From Bufo bufo (Eukaryota > Chordata > Amphibia > Anura > Bufonidae): a stretch of 64,000 nucleotides of DNA. Below, piece after piece: positions 11,817 through 22,750 of this stretch; positions within the stretch are counted from its first letter, which is position 1, and each line of letters opens with the position of its first letter. The notes below the pieces were generated by a model, which worked only from the letters and a program-made list of their open reading frames with translations, had not been told where the DNA came from and made no database searches. Both the position numbers and the translations under genes were made by a program. Location: NCBI RefSeq assembly GCF_905171765.1, contig NC_053392.1:448978722-449042721 (forward strand). The letters are read 5' to 3'.

Positions 11817-13373
11817 CACTGCGTGCAGAATTATTAGGCAAATGAGTATTTTGACCACATCATCCTCTTTATGCATGTTGTCTTACTCCAAGCTATATAG
11901 GCTCGAAAGCCTACTACCAATTAAGCATATTAGGTGATGTGCATCTCTATAATGAGAAGGGGTGTGGTCTAATGACATAAACACCCTATATTAGGTGTGC
12001 ATAATTATTAGGCAACTTCCTTTCCTTTGGCAAAATGGGTCAAAAGAAGGACTTGACAGGCTCAGAAAAGTCAAAAATAGTGAGATATCTTGCAGAGGGA
12101 TGCAGCACTCTTAAAATTGCAAAGCTTCTGAAGCGTGATCATCGAACAATCAAGCTTTTCATTCAAAATAGTCAACAGGGTCGCAAGAAGCGTGTGGAAA
12201 AACCAAGGCGCAAAATAACTGCCCATGAACTGAGAAAAGTCAAGCGTGCAGCTGCCAAGATGCCACTTGCCACCAGTTTGGCCATATTTCAGAGCTGCAA
12301 CATCACTGGAGTGCCCAAAAGCACAAGGTGTGCAATACTCAGAGACATGAACAAGGTAAGAAAGGCTGAAAGACGACCACCACTGAACAAGACACACAAG
12401 CTGAGACGTCAAGACTGGGCCAAGAAATATCTCAAGACTGATTTTTCTAAGGTTTTATGGACTGATGAAATGAGAGTGAGTCTTGATGGGCCAGATGGAT
12501 GGGCCTGTGGCTGGATTGGTAAAGGGAAGAGAGCTCCAGTCCGACTCAGACGCCAGCAAGGTGGAGGTGGAGTACTGGTTTGGGCTGGTATCATCAAAGA
12601 TGAGCTTGTGGGGCCTTTTCGGGTTGAGGATGGAGTCAAGCTCAACTCCCAGTCCTACTGCCAGTTTCTGGAAGACACCTTCTTCAAGCAGTGGTACAGG
12701 AAGAAGTCTGCATCCTTCAAGAAAAACATGATTTTCATGCAGGACAATGCTCCATCACACGCGTCCAAGTACTCCACAGCGTGGCTGGCAAGAAAGGGTA
12801 TAAAAGAAGAAAATCTAATGACATGGCCTCCTTGTTCACCTGATCTGAACCCCATTGAGAACCTGTGGTCCATCATCAAATGTGAGATTTACAAGGAGGG
12901 AAAACAGTACACCTCTCTGAACAGTGTCTGGGAGGCTGTGGTTGCTGCTGCACGCAATGTTGATGGTGAACAGATCAAAACACTGACAGAATCCATGGAT
13001 GGCATGAGTGTCCTTGCAAAGAAAGGTGGCTATATTGGTCACTGATTTGTTTTTGTTTTGTTTTTGAATGTCAGAAATGTATATTTGTGAATGTTGAGAT
13101 GTTATATTGGTTTCACTGGTAAAAATAAATAATTGAAATGGGTATATATTTGTTTTTTGTTAAGTTGCCTAATAATTATGCACAGAAATAATCACCTGCA
13201 CACACAGATATCCCCCTAAAATAGCTAAAACTAAAAACAAACTCAAAACTACTTCCAAAAATATTCAGCTTTGATATTAATGAGTTTTTTGGGTTCATTG
13301 AGAACATGGTTGTTGTTCAATAATAAAATTAATCCTCAAAAATACAACTTGCCTAATAATTCTGCACTCCCTG
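11817..13373 (+). mobile_element. Complete Tc1-type transposon
   Basis: The ends CACTGCGTGCAGAATTATTA and its inverse (to 13373, starting CAGGGAGTGCAG on the other strand) are flanked by TA (11815-11816, 13374-13375). A second copy of the core motif ATAATTATTAGGCAACTT lies inside each end (about 12001-12018, and inverted at 13163-13183). This gives the double-site (IR/DR) layout seen in Sleeping Beauty-like elements. At 1557 bp it has one intact transposase gene. It sits in the 3' region of a hAT remnant. Confidence 0.9.
12035..13045 (+). CDS. Tc1-family transposase, intact, DD37E spacing
   Basis: The 336-residue open frame has no stops. Residues about 8-45 form a homeodomain-like helix-turn-helix (SEKSKIVRYLAEG, then LKIAKLLKRDHRTIK). 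A basic stretch (GRKKRVEKPRRK, 49-60) may act as AT-hook or nuclear signal. The DDE core has D144 (VLWTDEMR), D237 (FMQDNAPSHASK) and E275 ([12 protein letters not shown]). Counting gives 37 residues between D237 and E275, against 34 in classical Tc1. The enzyme would bind the terminal repeats and cut and paste the element in the nucleus. The start at 12035 follows the inner repeat by about 15 bases and fits family length (about 340). Whether it is active cannot be told. Confidence 0.9.
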   Translation: MGQKKDLTGSEKSKIVRYLAEGCSTLKIAKLLKRDHRTIKLFIQNSQQGRKKRVEKPRRKITAHELRKVKRAAAKMPLATSLAIFQSCNITGVPKSTRCAILRDMNKVRKAERRPPLNKTHKLRRQDWAKKYLKTDFSKVLWTDEMRVSLDGPDGWACGWIGKGKRAPVRLRRQQGGGGVLVWAGIIKDELVGPFRVEDGVKLNSQSYCQFLEDTFFKQWYRKKSASFKKNMIFMQDNAPSHASKYSTAWLARKGIKEENLMTWPPCSPDLNPIENLWSIIKCEIYKEGKQYTSLNSVWEAVVAAARNVDGEQIKTLTESMDGMSVLAKKGGYIGH

Positions 13374-13489
13374 TAATAAATGATCACCTAATTGTATTAT
13401 CATTCGGGGGTAGGGCTAATATCTTCATATTATATAGATTCTAGTGTATTATACTGTGCCCTGTATTTCCCAGTAGAAAATTATCCTTG

Positions 13490-14850
13490 GGAAACGCAAA
13501 AAAAAAAAGTGTCAAAACAAGCAATTTTTGTCACCTTACATCACAAAAGGTGCAACACCAAGTGATCAAAAACGCGTATGTCCCACAAAATGGTACCAAT
13601 AAAACCGTCACCTCATCCTGCAAAAAATGAGCCCCTACATAAGAAAATCTCTCAAAAAATAAAAAAACTATAGCTCTCAGAACATGGACACATTAAAACA
13701 ATTTTTTTTGTTTCAAAAATGCTATTATTGTGTAAAACTTTAATAAATAAGAAAAAGTATACATATTAGGTATCCCCACGTCCGTAACAATCTGCTCTAT
13801 AAAAATGACTGACTGAACCCCTCAGGTGAACGCTGTAAAAATAAATAAATAGAAACTGTGCTAAAACAACCAATTTTTTGGTCACCTTGCCCCATAAAGT
13901 GTTATAATGAATGATCAAAAAATCATATGTACCCAAAAATAGTAGCAATTAAACTGGCACCTTATCCCCTAGTTTCCAAAATGGGATCACTTCTTGGGAG
14001 TTTCTACTTTAAGGGTGCACCAGGGGGCTTCAAATGGGACATGGCATCTAAAAACCATGTGGAGTTCCTTTTCTTCTGCGCCCTGCAGTGTGCCCATACA
14101 GCAGTTTATGACCACATGTGGGGTGTTTCTGTAAACCGCAGAATCTGGGTAATAAATATTGAGTTTTGTTTGGCTGTTAACCATCGATGTGTTAAAGAAA
14201 AAAAATTATTAAAATGGAAAATCTGCCAAAAAAGTGAAATTTAAAAATTTGATCTCCATTTTCCTTTAATTCTTGTGGAACGCCTAAAGGGTTAACAAAG
14301 TTTGTAAAATCGGCTTTGAATACCTTGAGGGGTGTAGTTTCTACAATGGGGTCATTTATGGGGGTATCCACTATGTAGGCCCCACAAAGTGACTTCAGAC
14401 CTGAACTGGTCCTTAAAAAGTGGGTTTTGGCAATTTTCTTAAAAATTTGAAGAATTGCTTCTAAACTTCTAAGCCTTCTAACGTCCTAAAAAAATAAAAT
14501 GACATTTCCAAAATGATGCCAACATAAAGTAGACATATGGGGAATGTTTTAAGTAATAAATATTTTATGAGGTATCACATTCTGTTTTAAAAGCAGAGAA
14601 ATTGAAATTTAGAAAATCGCGAATTTTTCTAAATTTTTGGTAAATTTGGGATTTTTTCATAAATAAAGGTGAAATATTTTGACTCAAATTTATGAATATC
14701 ATGAAGTACACTGTGTCACGAGAAAACAATCTCTGAATGACTTGGATATGTAAAGGCGTTCCAAAGTTATTACCACATAAAGTGAGATATGTCAGTTTTG
14801 CAAAATTATTCCTGGTCAGGAAGGGGGCAAATGGCCCAGATGGCAAGTGG
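13490..14850 (-). mobile_element. TTAA-flanked non-autonomous element, copy 2
   Basis: The right end is followed by TTAA at 14851-14854. The body matches 1109-2591 (same orientation) and 16620-18267 (opposite). Examples are GGGGTGTAGTTTCTA (about 14330) and GTGACTTCAGACCTGAACTG (about 14389). The left boundary is not clear and may be truncated near 13490. No coding region. Confidence 0.5.
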
Positions 14851-14854
14851 TTAA

Positions 14855-15190
14855 ATAGCTTCTGCAGGATACAAAAATGTGAAATGCTGCACATTTGTAT
14901 ACATCAAACCGATAGGAAATAAAAATGTTCTAGGCTCCAGCAGGGCATATTTTTGAGAGTATCCCTTTAAGACGCATAAAAATGGGTGGGAATTTTTGCC
15001 AATGATCCCCCTCTGGTATATCACTGTCCATGTTGTGGGACTATTTGTGTAGTTCTATTAAGTGTTTGCTGGCTGTAAATATGAGCTGAAGGTTTTTTAG
15101 GTTCGCCTGCCATTAAAGTAAACGAGGCCCGCCACGAACTTGCGGTTCGCGAGTTCGCGAACCGTCCCGGGCGATGTTCGTCAATCACTA
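14855..15190 (+). other. hAT 3' terminus
   Basis: The segment ends GATGTTCGTCAATCACTA at 15190, a hAT-type end (reverse complement begins TAGTG). It is preceded by a GTTCGCGAGTTCGCGAACC palindrome near 15148. It plausibly closes the hAT remnant whose coding end is at 10971. The 8-bp duplication could not be checked because the left end is gone. Confidence 0.5.
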
Positions 15191-15200
15191 TTAGACTCAC

Positions 15201-15771
15201 CCCCCCCCCCCCCCAGGAAATCTACGCGACAAACCATCCGCCTTGACGTTCTTAACCCCAGAGCGGTAAGTGACGATGAAGTTAAATCTGGTGAAAAACA
15301 ATGATCATCTGGCCTGCCTTGGGTTCAGTCTCTTAGCCGTCTCCAGGTAGTAATTACCATACTAGGATGAATTGCTGCTTCCAACCAATGCCGCCATTCC
15401 TCGAACGCCAACTTAACAGCCAGCAATTCCCTATTTCCCAAATCATAATTCCTTTCAGCAGTCGAGAGTTTTTTTTAGAGAAAAATGCACATGGGCGCCA
15501 TTTACTGGGTGAAGGACCCTGCGACAAGATTGCACCTACCCCTACCTCAAACACGTCAACCTCAACAATAAATGACTGAGACACGTCCGGTTGCGCCAGA
15601 ATAGGGGCCGAAGCGAAACATTCTTTCATAGCAAAAAAAGGCTTGTAATGCTGCATCAGACCAGGTAGAAATATCAGCACCCTTCCTAGTCATGTCTGTT
15701 AAAGGTTTAACTACTGTTGAATAGTTTAAGATAATTTTATGGTAGTAGTAGGTAAACCCCAAAAACCGCAT
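15201..15771 (-). pseudogene. Gypsy reverse transcriptase end and RNase H, broken
   Basis: Minus-strand frames read LMRFLGFTYYYHKI, then VVKPLTDMTRKGA, then VEVDVFEVGVGAILSQG and RPCAFFSKK. These are the thumb/connection and start of RNase H of Ty3/gypsy. The frame changes near 15560-15680. The left end is fused to LTR sequence at 15771/15772, so everything upstream in the polyprotein is missing. A run of Cs at about 15200-15214 marks the join with the hAT end. Confidence 0.75.
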
Positions 15772-16317
15772 AAGAAGGAAGAGGAAAGACACTAGGCCTC
15801 ACCGCTAGGGAAGGAAAAGGGTCACCACCTATAAAACCCTGCTCCTAGTCCTAACTCCTATCTGTATGGGCACCTCTTGATGGTAGAGATGCCCAGACAC
15901 AGGAACCTGGAAAACCCTGGTAACCCTCAGATGCCCTAAAGGTAATGACAGGGCAGAGACAACCCGTTCCTTTCCTGGTGAAGGAACCAGCGTCTCGCTG
16001 AGGAATAGTAAACAACCAGGGAGGGAGAAATACAAAACACAACAAGCGGAACACTTAACTTCTAAAGATGATGGATGAACAGAACTTCAACAAGAACCAC
16101 ACTACAGCTTTCCAAAACTAAATGAAGCTATCCAGATCAAGCAGTGATGGGTAAAGTCAGACTTAATAGGGAGAGGTAAAGGTCACATGATCCACACCTG
16201 AACAGGAGGTGTGGACATACCAGCAACACACAGACAAAGTGAAACCAAAAGAGGCTGTCAGATCACTCATGTGCAGTCAGTCTTTCAGACCTTCTAACAA
16301 CTGTAACAGGTGTGAAA
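15772..16317 (-). repeat. LTR (5' LTR of gypsy copy A), missing its U5 end
   Basis: It aligns with 7479-7997 and ends GGTGTGAAA before the ACTAT duplication. The first ~33 bases found in the other LTR are missing at the join with the RT fragment. The deletion therefore removed the primer-binding side of the LTR together with gag and protease. Confidence 0.7.
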
Positions 16318-16373
16318 ACTATATTCTACATCTTCGCGAATTCTCAAAGTGCCGATATTCGCGATCAACACTA

Positions 16374-16619
16374 GGTCTCAACAGGCAAACCATGCCTACC
16401 TCCTTTTTGCCATAACAGCCATTGCTTTTTTATTTTATTTTTTTGCGCATTAAGCCATTTTGCCCTACACAGCACTAAGATAAAAATTTCAATCAACTTT
16501 TATTATGGATTAAATGAGAGAAAAAAATGTTCCATTGTTATTTACTCTGTTTACCAATCAAAAACACAGTTATTGCAATGGTTTATGCTCTATTTTTTTT
16601 TTTTTTTTAGCAATATTAA
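16374..16619. other. Unassigned spacer between hAT-type and TTAA elements
   Basis: AT-rich sequence with a T run at about 16592-16608. No gene or element recognised. Confidence 0.5.
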
Positions 16620-18591
16620 CTCTTTCAGGACCAGGACATTTTTCACCTTTCTGCCCAGGCCATTTTGAGCAAATCTGACATGTGTCACTTTATGTGGTAA
16701 TAACTTTAAAACGCTTTTACTTATCCAGGCCATTATGAGATTGTTTTCTCATCACATATTGTGCTTCATGACAGTGTTAAAATTTATTTAAAAAAATACC
16801 AAATTCACAAAAAATTGGGAAGAAATTGCAAATTTCCAAATCTCAATTTCTCTGCTTTTATAATAGTAATAACTCCAAAAGTAGTTACTACTTTACATTC
16901 CCCATAGGTCTACTTCATGTTTGGATAATTTTGTAAATGTCATTTGATTTTTGGGGGACGTTAGAAGGCTTAGAAGTTTAGAAGCAAATCTTGAATATTT
17001 CCAAAACCCACTTTTTAAGGACCAGTTCAGGTCTGAAGTCACTTTGTGAGGCTTACATAATAGAAACCAACCAAAAATGACCCAATTTTTAGAAAGTACA
17101 CCACTCAAGGTATTTAAAACTGATTTTTACAAACTTTGGTAACCCTTTAGGTGTTCCACAAGAATTAATGGAAAATGGAGATGAAATTTCAGAATTTCAC
17201 TTTTTTGGCAGATTTTCCATTTTAATCAAGTTTTTTCCACTAACAAAGCAAGGGTTAACAGCCAAACAAAACTCAATATTTATTGGCCTTATTCTGTAGT
17301 TTACGGAAACACCCCATATGTAGTCGTAAACTGCTGTACGGGCACATGGCAGGGCGCAGAAGGAAAGGAACGCGATATGGTTTTTGGAAGGCAGATTTCA
17401 CTGGGATAATTTTAAGCTGCCATGTCACATTTGAAGACATTTGATGCACTCCTAGAGTAGAAACTCCCAAAAAAAGACCCCATTTTGGAAACTACGGGAT
17501 AAGGTGGCAGTTTTGTTGGTACTATTTTAGGGTACATATGATTTTTGGTTGCTCTATATTACACTTTTTGTGAGGCAAGATAACAAAAAATAGCTGTTTT
17601 GGCACAGTTTTTATTTTTTGTTATTTACAATGTTCATCTGACAGGTTAGATCTTGTTATTTTTATAGAGCAGGTTGTTACGGACGTGAAAATACTGAATT
17701 TGTCAACTTTTTTGGTTGTTTGTTTCAGTTTTACATAATAGACCATTTTTGAAAAAAAACAAAAAAAATTAAAAAATAAATGTTTTAGTGTCTCCATGGT
17801 CTGAGAGCCATATATATATTTTTTTGGGTGATTGTTTTAGGTAGCGGCTCATTTTTTGTGGGATGAGGTGACGGTTAGATTGGTACTATTTTGGGGGGCA
17901 TATGCCTTTTTGATTGCTTGGTGTTGCACTTGTAGTGATGTAAGGTGATAAAATTTTTTTTTTTTTTTAGCAGCTTTTATTAAAAATTTTTGACGGTGTT
18001 CACCTGAGGCTTTAAATCATGTGACATTTTTATAGAGCCGGTCGATACGGACACGGTGATACCCAATATGTCTACTTAAATTTTTTTCCTTATTTTTTTA
18101 CAATTTTTTTTTTACTTTAGTTTTCAAAAGGACGCTTTATTTATTTTTTTACTTGAAATTTTACAAAAATTTTTTTGAAAACTTTATTTTTTTAACTTCT
18201 TTTTCACTTTATTTTTTGTCCTACTCTGGGACTTCAACTTTTGGGGGTCTGATCCCCTTTATAATGCATTACAATTAGTGTTGAGCGAAACCGAACTGTA
18301 AAGTTTGGGTCCGTACCGAACTTTATGAGTTCGGGTACCCGGACCCGAACCTGAACTTTGCCGGAAAAGTTCGGGTTCGAGTTCGGTGTTCAGGCATTTA
18401 ATAAAGCTTGTTGAAAGGCTGCAGGGCAGCCAATCAACAAGCTTTTAAGCTGTAGGCACTTAGAAGCCATCACAACCATGCCTATAAAAGCTGAATCACA
18501 TGTAGCACCGCCCATCAGCTCTGAGTATTGCAGGGACAGGAAGCAGGCAGCTGAACTGAGGAAGAGAGTTAGGAATCTGGCTATTTGTTTT

Positions 18592-19165
18592 GTGGGTGAC
18601 CTACAGTATAAAGATTTTTTGTGGATGCAATACACCAGCTTTGCACCCCTGACACAGAAATATAATACTAAATCTGGCTGTTAATTCTGTGGGTGACCTA
18701 TAGCGATCTCTTGTGGGTGCAATGCACTGTCTTTGCACCCCTGTCACAGAAATCTAATAATTAATCTGGCTGTTAATTCTGTGGGTGACCTATAGCGGTT
18801 TTCTTGTGGGTTGCAATCCACCATCTTTGTACCCCTGACACAAAAATATAATAGTTAATGTCTGTCTGTTAGTTCGGTGGGTGACATATTCCCATTCTTG
18901 TTGGGATGTACATCTGCACTGCATACCTGACAAAGAAATAAATACAGTTAATCCGTCTGTTAGTTTGGTGGGTGACATATACCCATTTTTTGTCTGAGGT
19001 ACACCTGCATTGCATATGTGACAGTGAAATTGATATAGTTCATTCGTCTATTAGTTTGGTGGGTGAAATATACAAAATTTTTGTGTGAAGTACACCTGAT
19101 TGCATATGTGACAGGAAAATGAATATAGTTAATCCATCTGTTAGTTCGGTGGGTGACCTCAAAGA
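18592..19165 (+). repeat. 5' tandem array of the hAT element, 90-97-bp units
   Basis: The word GTGGGTGA(C/A) recurs at 18592, 18689, 18781, 18877, 18968, 19059 and 19149. Spacings are 97, 92, 96, 91, 91 and 90 bp. Each unit carries CTGTTA(A/G)TT just before it. The array ends immediately before the first transposase codons. Related but longer arrays occur in the hAT at 61396-64000. Confidence 0.85.
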
Positions 19166-19166
19166 A

Positions 19167-21880
19167 TGAGGGGAGCATCAAATAAGGGACGCGGCTCTGG
19201 TCGTGGTGCTGCTGGTGTTGGTGGAGGTCCTGTTGCAGGGAGAAGACGTGGTCGATCTGTGCCAGCTACAAGCCCAAATGGTACACCTTCCTTAGGTGCA
19301 CATAGACGACAAAAACTTTCAGCGTTATTTTGTAGGGCCAAATACCGGTGTACGAATGGTGAGGCCAGAACAAGTAGAGGCGGTAGTAGATTAAGTGGCT
19401 GGCAATACCTCCAGTTCCTTCACATTGTCTTCCACCCGGTCCCCTGCTGAAAGCGCAGAGTTAGCACCTGCAGCCCATGAGCATCTGTCTTTTACCTTAC
19501 CCCCTTGCAAATCAGCCAAGCAGTCTGAGCCCCAAGTCATGCAGCAGTCTCTTCTGCTTTCTGATGACTCTGCGGGCGGGGTTTCCGTGGGCTATCCCCC
19601 TAGCCCTGCCCCAGAAGTGAAAGAGACTGAGTGCACCGATGCCCGACCAATTATTTTTCAGGATGTGGACATGTGAGGACCACCGCAGCACATCTCTGAT
19701 GATGAAGAAACCCAGGTGCCAACTGCTGCGGCTTTCTGCAGTGTGCAGACCGGCAAGGAGGGCAGGGGTGAAGAGTGGGTGGAAGATGATGTGAGTAACG
19801 TGTGCAGTTCGGAGGAAGAGGTGGTGGTCACACAGCACCAGCCGCACAGCAAAAGAGGGAGCAGGATGCAAAAGCAGAGTGGTTGTCCCCTAGCCAGTAC
19901 GCCTTCTACTTCTCACCACACTCAGGCACTGAGCACACCAAAGCCTGCTCGAAGGAGTTCCCTGGCTTGGCAGTTCTTCAGACAATGTGCTGACGACAAG
20001 ACGAGTGGTTTGCACTCTGTGCAATCAGAGCCTGAAGCGAGGCATAAATGTTCTAAACCTGAGCACCACCTGCATGACCAGGCATCTAATTGCAAAGCAC
20101 AAGCTGCAGTGGGGTAAAACCTCAAAAACCATGAAAGATCTCAGGCTCCTCCTGCTCCCTCTTCTGCTGCAGTCTCAGCCTCTTCCTCCCCCTCTGGAGT
20201 GATAGTGGCACCTGCCACCCAGCAAACAGAAGATGTGGCAGAAAAGCCACCCCCTCTGTCACCATCACCAAGCATCTCCACACTGTCCCATGGAAGCGTT
20301 CAGCTGGCCATCTCCTGGACACAGAGAAAGAGAAAGTACCCCCCAACCCACCTGCGATCCCTGGCCCTAATTGCCAACATTTCAAAATTCCCGGCCTTTG
20401 AACTACTGTCATTCCGTCTGGTGGAGACAGAGACTTTTAAAAATCTTATGACGGTGGCTGTCCCACAGTACGTGGTTCCCAGCTGCCACTACTTTTCCAG
20501 ACGAGCCATCCCTGCCCTGCACAACCAAGTGGCGGACAAAATTAGGTGTGCACTGCTCAACGCCATCTGTGGCAAGGTCCACATAACAACTGATATGTGG
20601 ACCAGTAAGCACGGGCAGGGACGTAATAACTCCCTAACTGCGCACTGGGTAAATGCAGTGGCGGCTGGACCTTAGGCGGATAGCAGTTTGGCGCATGTCC
20701 TCGGTGGCGGAAGGATTGCAGGATGTTTATCTTTGCCTCCTGTTACCTCCTCCTCCACTTCCTCCTCTACCACCTCCTCATCTGGTCAGCGTAACACCTT
20801 CACCACCAACTTCAGCACAGCCAGGGGGAATGAACAGCAGGCTGTTTTGAAACTCATCTGTTTGGGGGGAAAAAACCCACACCGCGCAGGAGCTGTGGAC
20901 GGGCATGGAACAACAGACCGATGAGTGGTTGGTGCCACTGAGCCTCAAGCCCGGCCTGGTGGTGTGCGATAACGGGCGAAATCTCGTAGCAGCTCTGGGC
21001 CTAGCTGATTTGACACACATCCCTTGCCTGGCGCATGTGCTGAATATGTCAGTGGTGCTGCACACTGGAGAGACTGGCTGGGGAAGGGGATACAGAGGAC
21101 ACAGACGTATCAGACCTCCCACAGAGGACAGCTTGTCGTTGCATCTGGGCAGCCTGGCACACATGAGGGTCTACATGCTGCAGTGCTTGAGCAATGACCG
21201 CTGAGTTGCACACATTATAACCAGTGTTTATTACTGGGTGGCCACGCTGCTTGATCCCCACTGCAAGGACAACGTGCCATCCTTAATTGCATCGCTGGAG
21301 CGTGATCGGAAGATGCGCGAGTACAAGCGCAAGCTGGTAGACGCGCTGCTGGTGGCATTCCCACCTGATAGGGGGTGCTCAATGGAAGCACAAGACGAAG
21401 GCAGAGGAGGAGGAAGAAGTCGCCAATGCAGCTGGGGCACCGCCAGCACCTCAGAAGGGAGGGTAAGCATGGCCGAAATGTGGAAAAGCTTTGTCAGCAT
21501 GCCACAACAACCAGCACCACCAGCTGATATGGAACGTCTTAGCAGGAGGCAGCATTTCAGCAACATGGTGGAACAGTACGTGTGCACATGCCTACACGTT
21601 CTGATTGATGGGTCTGCCCCATTCAACTTCTGGGTCCCCAAATTGGGCACATGGCCTGAGCTTGCCCTTTACGCCATCGAAATGCTGGCCTGCCCTGCGG
21701 CCAGTGTATTGTTCCGACCGTGTGTTTAGCACGGCAGGGGGGAAGGGTGATCACAGACAAGCGCATCCGCCTGTCCATAGCCAATGTGGACAAGCTCACG
21801 TTTATTAAAATAAATCAGGCATGGATCCCACAGGACTTGTCCGTACTTTGTGCTGAGGAGAAAAGTATACCGGCTGCACC
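19167..21880 (+). pseudogene. hAT transposase with BED finger, frameshifted
   Basis: From the start come a glycine/arginine-rich leader (GRGSGRGAAGVGGG), a Ser/Pro-rich linker, a BED finger (WQFFRQC ... VVCTLC ... RHLIAKH, with a frame change near 19990), the catalytic region (ITTDMWTSKHGQ near 20590; VVCDNGRNLVAAL and CLAHVLNM near 20965-21045), and the dimerisation end (FWVPKLGTWPELALYAIEMLACP, 21630-21700; FSTAGG with another frame change near 21725). Breaks also lie near 20675 and 21205. The family moves DNA by cut and paste with 8-bp duplications. This copy cannot make a full protein as it stands. The ends match the gene, so it was once autonomous. Confidence 0.85.
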
Positions 21881-22750
21881 CAGCCATTGTTCTACTCCAG
21901 CGCTCTTTCTATTTGCATTCTCTTTTCTATTTCCCAATGTTTTGGGGTCTTCCCAAATTTATAAAACAGAAAAAAAAAACAACAACAAAAACAGTGTTGG
22001 CTACCTCCTCCTCCACCTCCACCGCCTTCTCAACCCCCTACTCCACTTTGACCTCCGTTATTTTAAGTAATTTCCCTATCCACATTTGTTTGCAGGGCAA
22101 TTGTCCTACTCTTACCCCCATTTTGCTTACTTTTGCAGCCCTCTAGTCCTTACTACGTCTATTTTACAGGCATTTAGTGCCCCAAAGTTCAGGTCCCCAT
22201 TGACTTCAATGGGGTTCGGGTTCGGGGTCAAGTTCTGGTCCCGAACCCGAACTTTGAGCCGAAGTTTGGCTGAACCCGGCGAACCCAAACTTCCAGTTGT
22301 TCGCTCATCCCTAATTACAATACTTATTTTTTTGTAATGCATTTGCTGTGACTGTATTACTGAGTGTAATATACTTCAGCCTGCTTGCCTGTGAGATCCA
22401 GGGGGCTGGATCTCACAGGCTCTCCCAGAAGGCAGCTATGATGCCTAAGAAAGGCATCGGGCTGCCTTTCCTGCCATCGGGTCCCCATCACAGCAGAGCG
22501 GGGACCCGATGGACACCCTGCACATGTCTGAAGTCTGCAAATGCCGTGCAGGGGTTAATACACCGGCATCGGTGATTTCACCAATGCCGGTGCATACAGC
22601 AGGAATCCGACTATTAGTAACTGCCAGACCTCTGCCACGGATCGGGCGGGCGCAGCTTCTGCACCCGCCCAATCAGGGTGCCGTACATGTATAGCGCTGG
22701 GCATTAAGTCACATCCGGTTGTGCCGTACATGTACGGTATTGGGCGTTAA

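Larger units (their letters stand above)
7446..16317 (-). mobile_element. Ty3/gypsy (chromovirus-like) element, copy A, internally deleted
   Basis: The flanks are ACTAT at 7441-7445 and 16318-16322, a 5-bp duplication. It has two LTRs (7446-7997 and 15772-16317) and minus-strand pol remnants at both ends of the interior. In reading order from the right: LTR, end of reverse transcriptase with RNase H (15771-15201), 6 kb of other elements, integrase and chromodomain (9130-7998), LTR. The gag, protease and most of reverse transcriptase are absent. The insertion lies exactly inside the hAT-type element, whose sequence resumes at 16318. Confidence 0.8.
6479..16373. mobile_element. hAT-type non-autonomous element split by a gypsy element
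   Basis: The left end TAGTGATCAGCAGCATAG (6479) and right end GCGATCAACACTA (to 16373) match the ends of the 385-bp relative at 58184-58568. The flanks are GGTCTCAT (6471-6478) and GGTCTCAA (16374-16381), a 7/8 match to an 8-bp hAT duplication. The parts 6479-6680, 7275-7445 and 16318-16373 are the element itself. All else inside was inserted later. Confidence 0.7.
18276..22313 (+). mobile_element. hAT transposon with complete ends
   Basis: The ends TAGTGTTGAGCGA (18276) and TCGCTCATCCCTA (to 22313) are inverted repeats with 11 of 13 matches. The flanks are ATTACAAT at 18268-18275 and 22314-22321, a perfect 8-bp duplication. Structure: end, tandem array (18592-19165), transposase gene with lesions (19167-21880), 3' region with GTTCGGGTTCGGG-rich subterminal sequence. 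It is about 4.04 kb and lies inside TTAA copy 3. Confidence 0.9.
16620..22746 (+). mobile_element. TTAA-flanked element, copy 3, split by a hAT transposon
   Basis: TTAA flanks both ends (16616-16619 and 22747-22750). The left part (16620-18267) is the reverse of copies 1 and 2. The right part (22322-22746) holds a CGTACATGTACGG palindromic end similar to the GGCGTACAGGTACGCC motif at the left end of copy 1. Without the hAT insert it would be about 2.1 kb. No transposase is visible. Confidence 0.55.
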
